From positions 62,001-126,000 of the forward strand of contig CAZBWO010000008.1 of the NCBI GenBank assembly GCA_964495885.1: DNA of 64,000 nucleotides, given 5' to 3'. The stretch comes from PALG01 sp964495885 (lineage in GTDB: Bacteria > Bacteroidota > Bacteroidia > Flavobacteriales > Flavobacteriaceae). This document shows, piece by piece, positions 43,251 to 51,128 of this stretch. Each line of letters starts with the position of its first letter. Positions within the stretch are counted from its first letter, which is position 1. The translations under genes and the position numbers were made by a program. The notes under the pieces were generated by a model. The model made no database searches and had not been told where the DNA came from. It saw only the letters and a program-made list of their open reading frames with translations.

Positions 43251-43772
43251 TTAAATTTCATCCAAATACTCCCTTAGTTTATCAACTGCCGTATAAATTC
43301 TTTTTTCTACTGCTTTTCTGGAGATGCCTAAAATTTCAGCAATTTCCTTGTGTTTTTTTCCTTCTGCACGGTTCATCATAAATGCTACCCGTTGTGCCTC
43401 GGTAAGTTGTGATAAGGCATGTTCAAATTTTTTTTCATATTCTTTCTTCTCTAAGGTAAAATGGGGTGTTTCTAGCGTTGTACTTTTCTCTTTTTGTGCT
43501 TGTTTCTGATGCTTAAGTACTACTTTTTGATGCTTTATGTCATTTAATGCTAAATTGTTTGCTACTGTGAATAAGAAGCTCTTTACTTTTTCGGGAGGCG
43601 TTTTTTTACAGTGTTTCCACAATTTTATGAAAGCTTCCTGTGCTTTATCTTCAGGCTGGATTTGATGTCCGAATTTATAATAGAGAAAAATCACAAGTTC
43701 CTGTGCCCATTGTGAATGCAATTGTGCAAACAACTTTTCATTGCAAACATTTTTGAAAATAGATTTTGACAC
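43251..43772 (-). CDS. ECF RNA polymerase sigma factor (FecI-like), module 2
   Basis: The GTG at 43772 gives 173 residues (VSKSIFKNVCNEKLFAQLHS), aligning with the start of the module 1 sigma factor; an upstream in-frame TTG would add 11 residues and is less likely. Region 2 has EDKAQEAFIKLWKHCKKTP and region 4 has KEIAEILGISRKAVEKRIY. Stretches such as HQKVVLK, LTEAQR and AF-MNR-GKK match the paralogue at 35334. A near-consensus -7 box TATCTTTA lies at 43792-43785 on its strand. Confidence 0.92.
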   Translation of the reverse strand: MSKSIFKNVCNEKLFAQLHSQWAQELVIFLYYKFGHQIQPEDKAQEAFIKLWKHCKKTPPEKVKSFLFTVANNLALNDIKHQKVVLKHQKQAQKEKSTTLETPHFTLEKKEYEKKFEHALSQLTEAQRVAFMMNRAEGKKHKEIAEILGISRKAVEKRIYTAVDKLREYLDEI

Positions 43773-43803
43773 AGCTTCTTTTTGTAAAGATATAAAAATA
43801 TAC

Positions 43804-43834
43804 AAGTAGGATTTTTTTGTATTTTGTTGTTCTC
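43804..43834 (+). promoter_or_regulatory. Candidate ECF promoter upstream of the module 2 lipoprotein
   Basis: AAGTAGGAT (43804-43812), 16 bases and GTTCTC (43829-43834) lie 15 bases before the ATG at 43850. Only the core GTAGG-N18-GTT is shared with the other three copies, so this is the weakest of the set. Confidence 0.4.
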
Positions 43835-43849
43835 TTATAAATAAAACTG

Positions 43850-44500
43850 ATGAAATATTTATATGTAGCCACTTTTGTAATGCTATTGGTTGGCTGTCAA
43901 AAAGAGAATTTTGAAATTGTAGAGGAAGAACAGGAAACTTCTTTCGTACTTGATGCAGAAAGCAAGGAAATGATTCAATCTGTGACTTCCCATGATGGTC
44001 GTTTTGATGATGTGGTCGATAAATCTTCTTGTTTCAGTATAAATTTCCCCTACGAAGTGATACAGGAAGGTAAGGCCATCCCTATTGAAGGTATAGAAGA
44101 TTTAGAATCCCTTAACCCGTACCTCCCGGTAATCCCTAAATTCCCTATAGAGATAAGTTTTGCAACCTATGAAACATTATCGGTTCCTTCTGAAAGTGAA
44201 TTTAATTCACTAGTAGTGAGTTGTGCAAACGGGCAATTATATGATGATAGAATTGTTTGCGTAGATTTTGAATACCCCATAAGCGTCTCTATTTATGAAA
44301 CACAATCCCAATCATTTGAAACTCTAATTTTCAATCACGATAAAGATGTTTTTATGGGAGTTAAGGAAATTCCTTTGGATGCATTAGTAAATCTTCAGTT
44401 TCCTATTACACTTCATTATTACGATGGAACCTACAGGGTCATACAAGATATAGAAGACCTCAAACAATCCATTATTAGAGTGATTGCTGTCTGCAATTAA
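43850..44500 (+). CDS. Lipoprotein with F/Y-P repeat domain, module 2
   Basis: The 216-residue protein has a lipoprotein signal ending at C16 (FVMLLVGCQK). It consists of the same domain as the N-terminal part of the 35943-37718 protein, with four units carrying [FY]-P-[IY] cores (INFPYEV, PKFPIEIS, DFEYPISV, LQFPITL) and cysteines between them (SSCF, VVSCA, IVCVDF, AVCN). It lacks the three C-terminal beta modules of that paralogue. It is divergent from the module 2 sigma gene. Function is unknown; a surface role with the TonB receptor is inferred from context. Confidence 0.78.
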   Translation: MKYLYVATFVMLLVGCQKENFEIVEEEQETSFVLDAESKEMIQSVTSHDGRFDDVVDKSSCFSINFPYEVIQEGKAIPIEGIEDLESLNPYLPVIPKFPIEISFATYETLSVPSESEFNSLVVSCANGQLYDDRIVCVDFEYPISVSIYETQSQSFETLIFNHDKDVFMGVKEIPLDALVNLQFPITLHYYDGTYRVIQDIEDLKQSIIRVIAVCN

Positions 44501-44519
44501 TTTGTTTAATAATCAACTT

Positions 44520-44543
44520 AAAAAGTTAAACAAAAAGTTAAAC
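44520..44543. repeat. Two tandem copies of a 12-mer containing the shared 15-mer (copy 2)
   Basis: AAAAAGTTAAAC occurs twice in perfect tandem (44520-44531 and 44532-44543). The junction contains TAAACAAAAAGTTAA at 44527-44541, identical to 24331-24345. It lies about 85 bp upstream of the fasciclin gene. Confidence 0.5.
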
Positions 44544-44625
44544 TTATATTAAAATCCTTTTTTAAGCTGGGAAGTTGAACGTAGAAGGTTGTTTTCTTGG
44601 TAAATCATTAAAACCAAAAACAACT

Positions 44626-46464
44626 ATGAAAAATTCAATTAAGACATTCGTTTTCGCATTCTTAGCTTTGATTGCAGTTTCGTGTAGCAATGATGATGAC
44701 AACACCGTTCCAATAGACAACGGGGTAACCATTGCAGAATTTGTAGCTGGCAATCCAGAATATTCCATCCTTTTGGAAGCACTTCAACGGGCCAATCTTG
44801 TAGCTACTTTAGACGGTACCACAACTTACACAGTTTTTGCCCCAAATAATACTGCATTTGAAGCTTTTCTGAATGCAAATGGCTTTGCCAGTGTTGAAGA
44901 TGTCCCTGTTGAAATACTTACCAATATTCTCCTAAACCACGTTTTAAATGGTGCTGTGGAATCCAGTAGTTTAACAACAGGTTATGTAAACACTTTGGCA
45001 ACTTTTGGTAGTACTGATGCCAATTTAAGTCTATATGTGGATGTCTCTTCCGGGGTACTGCTAAATAACAGTGTTAATGTAACTTCGGCAGATAATATGG
45101 CAGATAATGGTGTGATTCATGCCGTGGATGCCGTGATTGGCATTCCAAGTATTGTCACGCACGCCACTTCCAATCCGGCATTCTCTTCATTGGTTGATGC
45201 CTTGGCTGCTGCTTCAGACGGTAATACAGATTATGTAGCCTTACTATCTGGAACTACTGCTTCTCCATTTACCGTGTTTGCACCCACTAATGACGCATTT
45301 AATAATTTGCTACAAACACTCGGTTTAAATTCCTTGAATGATATTCCCCAAAGCGTGTTGCAAATTGTACTGAATTATCACGTCATTGCCGGAGCAAATG
45401 TACAGTCAGAGGATCTTTCCGAAGGACAAACCGCAACTACTTTCCAAGGGGAAGATATTACCATTACCTTGGCAAATGGCCCACAGGTGATTGATGCTAC
45501 TGGAATGGCATCCAATATTATTGTAACAGATGTACAGGCTGGTAATGGAGTGGTTCATGCAATTGATAAAGTTTTATTGCCTCAGGAAGCTATCGATATT
45601 GTAGATCCTACCATTACAAATCTTGCCATGATGACAGCAGATTTATCCACCCTTAGTGAAGCGTTGGAAATCACAGGTCTTGACACGGTTCTAAATGATA
45701 GAGATGCAGAATTTACGGTGTTTGCTCCAACCAATGCTGCTTTCGATGCGTTCCTTAATGGCGCTTCACTTTCTGATGTCCCAGTGGATGTATTAACGCA
45801 AGTTGTATTAAATCATGCACTTACGGGAACATTCGTTTCTACTTCGCTGTCTACTGGATATGTAAATAGTTTAGCGACTTTTGATGGAACAGAAAATGCG
45901 CTTAGTATGTATATCAATACGGAAGGTGGCGTGACCATTAATGGTGTTTCATCGGTTGTTACTCCCGATGTTTCTGCTGCGAATGGTGTGGTACATATTG
46001 TAGATGCCGTTATTGATTTGCCAACGGTTGTCACCTTTGCTGTGGCAGATCCAACTTTTGCAACACTGGTGGCAGCCTTAACGAGAGATGACCAGCCAGA
46101 TTTTGTTTCGGTACTTTCAACTCCCAATGGAACAGATCCTGCCCCATTTACCGTTTTCGCACCTACTAATGATGCTTTTGGTGATTTGTTGGTGGAATTA
46201 GGTGTTGGAAGTTTGAATGATATTGATGGAGCAACCCTTACCGCCACATTAAATACACATGTCATTGCGGGGGCCAACGTTCGTGCCGAAGATTTGGTAG
46301 ATGGCACTGTTTCAACGCTTGGTGATGACTTGGTAATTGATGCTACCAATGCAACCATTACAGACCCTAACGGAAGAGTTAGCAATATCATTGTAGTGAA
46401 TGTTCAAGCTGCCAATGGAGTAGTACATGCTATAGATAAAGTATTATTACCACAGCTGCCATAA
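44626..46464 (+). CDS. Lipoprotein with four fasciclin (FAS1) domains
   Basis: The ATG at 44626 gives 612 residues with a lipoprotein signal (FAFLALIAVSCSNDD). Four FAS1 domains follow at about 30-165, 166-315, 318-455 and 456-612. Each has TVFAP-N-A-F in the first half and the G[VN]..[VI]HA/VDAV or HAIDKVLLPQ motif at the end. Domains 1 and 3 resemble each other most, as do 2 and 4, so the protein looks like a duplicated pair. FAS1 domains usually mediate adhesion or matrix contact. The product is a surface or periplasmic lipoprotein. It ends before a terminator. Confidence 0.93.
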   Translation: MKNSIKTFVFAFLALIAVSCSNDDDNTVPIDNGVTIAEFVAGNPEYSILLEALQRANLVATLDGTTTYTVFAPNNTAFEAFLNANGFASVEDVPVEILTNILLNHVLNGAVESSSLTTGYVNTLATFGSTDANLSLYVDVSSGVLLNNSVNVTSADNMADNGVIHAVDAVIGIPSIVTHATSNPAFSSLVDALAAASDGNTDYVALLSGTTASPFTVFAPTNDAFNNLLQTLGLNSLNDIPQSVLQIVLNYHVIAGANVQSEDLSEGQTATTFQGEDITITLANGPQVIDATGMASNIIVTDVQAGNGVVHAIDKVLLPQEAIDIVDPTITNLAMMTADLSTLSEALEITGLDTVLNDRDAEFTVFAPTNAAFDAFLNGASLSDVPVDVLTQVVLNHALTGTFVSTSLSTGYVNSLATFDGTENALSMYINTEGGVTINGVSSVVTPDVSAANGVVHIVDAVIDLPTVVTFAVADPTFATLVAALTRDDQPDFVSVLSTPNGTDPAPFTVFAPTNDAFGDLLVELGVGSLNDIDGATLTATLNTHVIAGANVRAEDLVDGTVSTLGDDLVIDATNATITDPNGRVSNIIVVNVQAANGVVHAIDKVLLPQLP

Positions 46465-46500
46465 GCAGTTCATTTTGTGATTAATTTGGTTAGTTAGTTG

Positions 46501-46532
46501 AAAAGCTGCTTCGTTTGGAGCAGCTTTTTTTA
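46501..46532 (+). terminator. Intrinsic terminator of the fasciclin gene
   Basis: AAAGCTGCT pairs with AGCAGCTTT around an 8-nt loop and is followed by a T-run. Confidence 0.88.
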
Positions 46533-46571
46533 TTATCTGAAGGATAGCTTACGAATCTGCAAATTCTTACT

Positions 46572-46601
46572 TTGCCACTCGCAGGGCAATTTGTATCTTT
46601 G
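46572..46601 (+). promoter_or_regulatory. ffh promoter, TTG-N19-TATCTTTG
   Basis: TTG at 46572-46574 and TATCTTTG at 46594-46601 match the Bacteroidota consensus exactly with a 19-bp spacer, 24 bp before the ffh ATG. It is the cleanest housekeeping promoter in the window. Confidence 0.8.
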
Positions 46602-46625
46602 CATTTCTTAAACTGAAGCAAGATT

Positions 46626-47954
46626 ATGTTTGATAATTTAAGTGATAAGCTGGATAAAGCATTGCATGTCTTAAAAGGACATGGAAGTATTACCGAAGTA
46701 AACGTTGCCGAAACCCTCAAGGAAGTCCGTCGTGCCCTATTGGATGCTGATGTGAATTTTAAAATAGCCAAAGACTTTACCAATAATGTAAAGGAAAAAG
46801 CACTTGGGCAAGATGTATTAACGACCCTTCAGCCGGGACAGTTGATGGTGAAAATCGTCAAGGATGAACTTACCCAGCTTATGGGGGGCGATACAGCTGG
46901 AATAAACCTAAGCGGAACGCCAAGTATCATTTTAATGTCTGGGCTTCAAGGAAGTGGTAAAACAACTTTCTCAGGGAAACTGGCAAACTTCCTAAAAACA
47001 AAGAAATCCAAAAAGCCATTATTGGTAGCTTGTGATGTATACCGTCCTGCCGCTATTAATCAGTTGCATGTTGTAGGAGATCAGATTGGGGTTGAGGTGT
47101 ATAGTGAAGAGGGTAACATGAACCCTGTTCAAATTGCCGAAAATGCCATTCAGCATGCTAAACAAAATGGCCACAATGTAGTTATCGTGGATACGGCCGG
47201 TCGCTTGGCAGTAGATGAAGAAATGATGACCGAAATTGCCAACGTGCACAAGGCTATTCAGCCACATGAAACCCTTTTTGTGGTAGATTCCATGACTGGA
47301 CAGGATGCTGTGAATACTGCAAAAGCCTTTAATGACCGTCTAAATTTTGAAGGGGTAGTCCTTACAAAATTGGATGGTGACACCCGAGGTGGTGCGGCTA
47401 TTTCCATTAAAAGCGTAGTAGACAAGCCAATTAAATTTATTGGTACTGGTGAGAAAATGGACGCCATTGATGTCTTCCACCCTGCTAGAATGGCCGATAG
47501 GATACTGGGTATGGGGGATGTGGTTTCCTTGGTAGAACGTGCACAAGAACAATTTGATGAAGCCGAAGCACGTAAGCTTCAGAAAAAAATTGCTAAAAAT
47601 CAGTTTGGTTTTGACGACTTCCTAAAGCAAATTCAGCAAGTAAAGAAAATGGGAAGTATGAAAGATCTTATAGGAATGATTCCCGGTGCCGGAAAAGCAT
47701 TGAAAGGAATGGATATAGATGATGACGCATTTAAGCACATTGAAGCAATCATTCACTCTATGACGCCAGAGGAGCGTTCTTCACCAGAAATGATTAAAGG
47801 GAGCAGGAAAAAGCGAATTGCGAAGGGAAGTGGTACTTCGGTACAGGAAGTAAACCAATTGATGAAACAGTTTAATCAAATGGGTAAAATGATGAAAATG
47901 ATGCAAGGCGGCGGCGGAAGAAAGATGATGCAGATGATGGGTAAAATGCGATAA
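46626..47954 (+). CDS. ffh: Signal recognition particle protein Ffh
   Basis: Ffh is the SRP54 GTPase that brings ribosome-nascent chains to the membrane with SRP RNA and FtsY. The 442-residue product has the N domain, then the G domain with GLQGSGKTTFSGKLA, DTAGR and TKLDGDTRGGAA. The Met-rich M domain ends in a MMQGGGGRKMMQMMGKM-type tail. folD follows 27 bp later with no terminator between, so they probably form an operon. Confidence 0.98.
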   Translation: MFDNLSDKLDKALHVLKGHGSITEVNVAETLKEVRRALLDADVNFKIAKDFTNNVKEKALGQDVLTTLQPGQLMVKIVKDELTQLMGGDTAGINLSGTPSIILMSGLQGSGKTTFSGKLANFLKTKKSKKPLLVACDVYRPAAINQLHVVGDQIGVEVYSEEGNMNPVQIAENAIQHAKQNGHNVVIVDTAGRLAVDEEMMTEIANVHKAIQPHETLFVVDSMTGQDAVNTAKAFNDRLNFEGVVLTKLDGDTRGGAAISIKSVVDKPIKFIGTGEKMDAIDVFHPARMADRILGMGDVVSLVERAQEQFDEAEARKLQKKIAKNQFGFDDFLKQIQQVKKMGSMKDLIGMIPGAGKALKGMDIDDDAFKHIEAIIHSMTPEERSSPEMIKGSRKKRIAKGSGTSVQEVNQLMKQFNQMGKMMKMMQGGGGRKMMQMMGKMR

Positions 47955-47981
47955 ACCAAACTATAAATTCAAAGCAATAGC

Positions 47982-48857
47982 ATGACAATTCTTGATGGAA
48001 AAAAAATAAGCAACGATATTAAAAATGAAATCGCCGCCGAGGTTCAAAAAATGAAGGATAAAGGGGAGAAAGTTCCTCATTTGGCGGCAGTTTTGGTAGG
48101 AGATGATGGAGCTAGTTTGACCTATGTGGGTAGTAAGGTACGTGCTTGTGAGCGTATTGGATTTGAAAGTACTTTAATACGGATGCCCAATACCACCAGT
48201 GAATTGGAATTGCTCAAAAAGATTGAAGAGTTAAACCAGGATGATGATATAGACGGATTTATCATTCAGTTGCCTTTACCTCCCCAAATAGATGAACAGA
48301 AGGTATTAATGGCGGTAGACCCCCATAAGGATGTAGATGGGTTTCATCCTGAAAACTTCGGAAAGATGGCCTTGGATATGAGCACCTTCATTCCTGCGAC
48401 CCCTTTCGGTATTTTGGAATTATTGGAACGTTATAAGGTTGACACCAAAGGAAAGCATACGGTCGTCATCGGTAGAAGCCACATTGTAGGTCGCCCCATG
48501 AGTATCTTGATGAGCAGAAAAGGTTGGCCAGGCAATAGTACAGTTACACTTACGCACAGCAGCACAAAGAATATTTCACAAATAACAACCCAAGCAGATA
48601 TTATTATCTCTGCACTTGGAGTACCAGATTTTCTGAAAGCTGAAATGGTCAAGGATGATGTGGTAATTATTGACGTTGGGATTACTAGGGTTCCAGATGA
48701 AAATCATCCCAAGGGATATGTTTTGAAAGGTGATGTAGATTTTGAAAATGTAAGCAAGAAGGCTTCTTATATTACACCCGTTCCTGGAGGTGTAGGCCCC
48801 ATGACTATTGCCATGCTTCTTAAAAATACCTTGTTGGCGAGAGCCCAAAGGAAATAA
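47982..48857 (+). CDS. folD: Bifunctional methylenetetrahydrofolate dehydrogenase / cyclohydrolase
   Basis: FolD interconverts 5,10-methylene-, methenyl- and 10-formyl-tetrahydrofolate using NADP. The 291-residue product has the conserved YVGSKVRACERIGF (with the catalytic Tyr and Lys), DGFIIQLPLPPQ, VDGFHPENFG and VIGRSHIVGRPMSILM. It ends PVPGGVGPMTIAMLLKNTL. Length is normal. It follows ffh and ends 8 bp before the convergent permease gene. Confidence 0.97.
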   Translation: MTILDGKKISNDIKNEIAAEVQKMKDKGEKVPHLAAVLVGDDGASLTYVGSKVRACERIGFESTLIRMPNTTSELELLKKIEELNQDDDIDGFIIQLPLPPQIDEQKVLMAVDPHKDVDGFHPENFGKMALDMSTFIPATPFGILELLERYKVDTKGKHTVVIGRSHIVGRPMSILMSRKGWPGNSTVTLTHSSTKNISQITTQADIIISALGVPDFLKAEMVKDDVVIIDVGITRVPDENHPKGYVLKGDVDFENVSKKASYITPVPGGVGPMTIAMLLKNTLLARAQRK

Positions 48858-48865
48858 GAAAAGTA

Positions 48866-49873
48866 TTATTTTTCCGGATATTCCTTTTGATAAATTTTTA
48901 TCAGCACTAGGAACAAACTAATCATTAACGGGCCAAAAATAAGTCCGATAAATCCAAATAAGGGAACACCTACAATCACCCCAATAAGTGTTATAAGGGG
49001 ATGAACGTTGTCTAATTTTTTCAAAACATATATCCTAATAATATTGTCTGTAGCACCTACTACTGTAAATCCGTAAATTAGAATAGCCCAAGCGGTAAAA
49101 GTATTCCCAGTAGAAATTTCCAAAATAAACACAGGAATGATACCAAGTGCGGTTCCAACAAAAGGAATCATGGAACCAATGGTAACAATTACAAACCAAA
49201 AAAATGGATCCTGCACTCCAAAAATGAGGAAGCCTATCAGCGCAACTATTCCTTGGGCGATTGCCACTAATGGTATACCCAATGCATTCGAGCGAACCAT
49301 TGCTTTCATTTCATTGCCCACTAATTTTACGTTTTCCTTTTTCATAGGGATATAATTCCCTAGAGTGTTATTCATGAGTGATCTATTTACCAACATGTAA
49401 AAAAGTAGAAAGTACATGAGACCAACGGCAATAAATACTTCAAATGTTCCACCTGCAACATTCTGAAGATTTTCTGAAATCCAAGTTGAAATTGCCCCTA
49501 CATCAATTTTGGAGGCAAAATCAAAACCTAAGCGTGTTTCCCAAACCTCTAATTGTTCTTTAATAGCACTAATAACCTTTTCTGAATTGTTTACTGCCCT
49601 TCCAATCTTATTTCCCAACATTAAAATCACTCCCGAAACTGGCAATAAAATTCCTACAAAGGATACCACACAGAGAAATCCCGCAGCAAGGTTTCGGTTC
49701 CAGCCTTTTCGAACCAAGCGAAGCATTAATTTCCGAAGCAATACATAAAATGTGATGGCGCCAAGTACTCCAGATAAATATGGAATCAACTCCCAAAAAA
49801 TAAGGACCCCCATAATTACAATGAGGAGTACAACAAAAATTTGACGGATTATAGATTGTGGGATTGTTTTCAT
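48866..49873 (-). CDS. AI-2E family transporter / permease
   Basis: The 335-residue protein has about eight hydrophobic segments, starting IIRQIFVVLLIVIMGVLIFW. The family-typical C-terminal region has GIPLVAIAQGIVALIGFLIF, FFWFVIVTIGSMIPFVGTAL and IGVIVGVPLFGFIGLIFGPL. Members of this family act as exporters or antiporters; the substrate cannot be read here. It is convergent with folD and divergent from the TIGR02206-like gene. Confidence 0.9.
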   Translation of the reverse strand: MKTIPQSIIRQIFVVLLIVIMGVLIFWELIPYLSGVLGAITFYVLLRKLMLRLVRKGWNRNLAAGFLCVVSFVGILLPVSGVILMLGNKIGRAVNNSEKVISAIKEQLEVWETRLGFDFASKIDVGAISTWISENLQNVAGGTFEVFIAVGLMYFLLFYMLVNRSLMNNTLGNYIPMKKENVKLVGNEMKAMVRSNALGIPLVAIAQGIVALIGFLIFGVQDPFFWFVIVTIGSMIPFVGTALGIIPVFILEISTGNTFTAWAILIYGFTVVGATDNIIRIYVLKKLDNVHPLITLIGVIVGVPLFGFIGLIFGPLMISLFLVLIKIYQKEYPEK

Positions 49874-49992
49874 GGATTGGTCTAGCTGTTTGTCTAAAAT
49901 TAAGCTTTTTATTCAAACCAACTTTTGAAAATGAAGAAAGCTTTTCGTTAAAATTGTTTTCAGTATCTTGCTTTCCACTATTTGAAGGTAGC

Positions 49993-50724
49993 ATGCCAGA
50001 GTCTATTTTTTTTAGGGATAACAATGCCTTTACCATGTTTGGATGGCAACATTGGGCAGCACTTATCTTTTTCGGTCTTTTTGGCTTTGGGCTTATAAAA
50101 ATTTCCAAAAAATTTCCCGAAAAGTTACAAATCAAGATAGGAATTTTGATGGCTTTCTTGCTTTGCGGAACCCTAATCATTTGGACTTCAATAAAGATTT
50201 ACCTTAAAGGTTTTCACATCAAGGAGGACCTTCCTTTACACCTCTGTAATTTTATTTCCATCTTGTTACCGGTTTTTGCCTATACCCGAAAAATGTGGAT
50301 GTACGAGGTACTTCTTTTTTGGATTTTGGCCGGAACTACCCAGGCAATGATTACACCAGATTTGGTGCATGGTTTTCCGCATTATAATTACTTGAAATAT
50401 TGGATACTTCACGCGGGATTGGTCATTTTCATTTTGTATTTCACGGTTGTTTTTCAAATGCGCCCTACCGTAAGGAGTATTTTTAAATCCTTTTTGGCCT
50501 TACAAGTCTATTTTGTGGGTATGCTCCTAGTTAATAGTTTATTAGGGTCTAATTATTTCTTTATTTCTGAAAAACCCCCACACGGTTCATTGCTAGACTA
50601 TTTTGGAGATTGGCCTTATTATATCTTTGTCGCTGAATTAATTTTGTTTCCGTATTTCTTTCTTATCTATTTACCCTTTCACCTATCTGCGAAAAGAAAG
50701 CTACGTCGCAAAAAGCTGATCTAA
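49993..50724 (+). CDS. TIGR02206-like (YwaF-type) integral membrane protein
   Basis: The start at 49993 (MPESIFFRDNNAFTMFGWQH) gives 243 residues and avoids running back across the divergent permease promoter region. About six to seven membrane segments are visible, with the family-type LPLHLCNFISILLPVFAYTR and AGTTQAMITPDL segments and a basic C-terminus. The function of the family is unknown. Its last 24 bases overlap the convergent VOC gene. Confidence 0.8.
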   Translation: MPESIFFRDNNAFTMFGWQHWAALIFFGLFGFGLIKISKKFPEKLQIKIGILMAFLLCGTLIIWTSIKIYLKGFHIKEDLPLHLCNFISILLPVFAYTRKMWMYEVLLFWILAGTTQAMITPDLVHGFPHYNYLKYWILHAGLVIFILYFTVVFQMRPTVRSIFKSFLALQVYFVGMLLVNSLLGSNYFFISEKPPHGSLLDYFGDWPYYIFVAELILFPYFFLIYLPFHLSAKRKLRRKKLI

Positions 50725-51126
50725 ATTTTTGAATGCTTTAAACTCCAAAGCATTTCCAGCGGGATCTTTAAAAAACATCGTAGCTTGTTCACCGGGTAGA
50801 CCTTCAAACCGTATATAAGGTTCAATGATAAATCGTACTCCTTGCTCTTGTAGTTTTTCTGAAAGTTCCCAAAATTGTTTCATGCTAAGTACTACCCCGA
50901 AGTGCGGGACAGGTACGTCTTTTCCATCTACGGGATTACTATGGCGTTCTGCTTCTGAAGTCTCCTGCAAATGAATCACCAATTGATGGCCAAAAAAATT
51001 GAAATCTACCCAGTGGTCACTGCTTCGGCCTTCTTCACACCCCAACACCTCACGATAGAATTTTCGGTTGGTGGGAATATCATTTACGGGAATAGCGAGA
51101 TGGAATGGCTGTATGGTATTAGTCAT
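50701..51126 (-). CDS. VOC-family (glyoxalase/bleomycin-resistance fold) protein
   Basis: The 141-residue protein starts FHLAIPVNDIPTNRKFYREV, the typical first half of a vicinal-oxygen-chelate domain with its metal-ligand His. The second half carries PHFGVVLSMKQFWEL and ends FKDPAGNALEFKAF, with the terminal Glu ligand. The substrate is unknown. It follows the methyltransferase gene by 2 bp, so the two are probably co-transcribed. Confidence 0.9.
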   Translation of the reverse strand: MTNTIQPFHLAIPVNDIPTNRKFYREVLGCEEGRSSDHWVDFNFFGHQLVIHLQETSEAERHSNPVDGKDVPVPHFGVVLSMKQFWELSEKLQEQGVRFIIEPYIRFEGLPGEQATMFFKDPAGNALEFKAFKNLDQLFAT

Positions 51127-51128
51127 TA

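Noticed and set aside
45813..46391. Long open frame antisense to the fasciclin gene
   Set aside because: It mirrors the codon pattern of the FAS1 repeats, has no promoter or recognisable protein features and lies wholly inside a certain gene.
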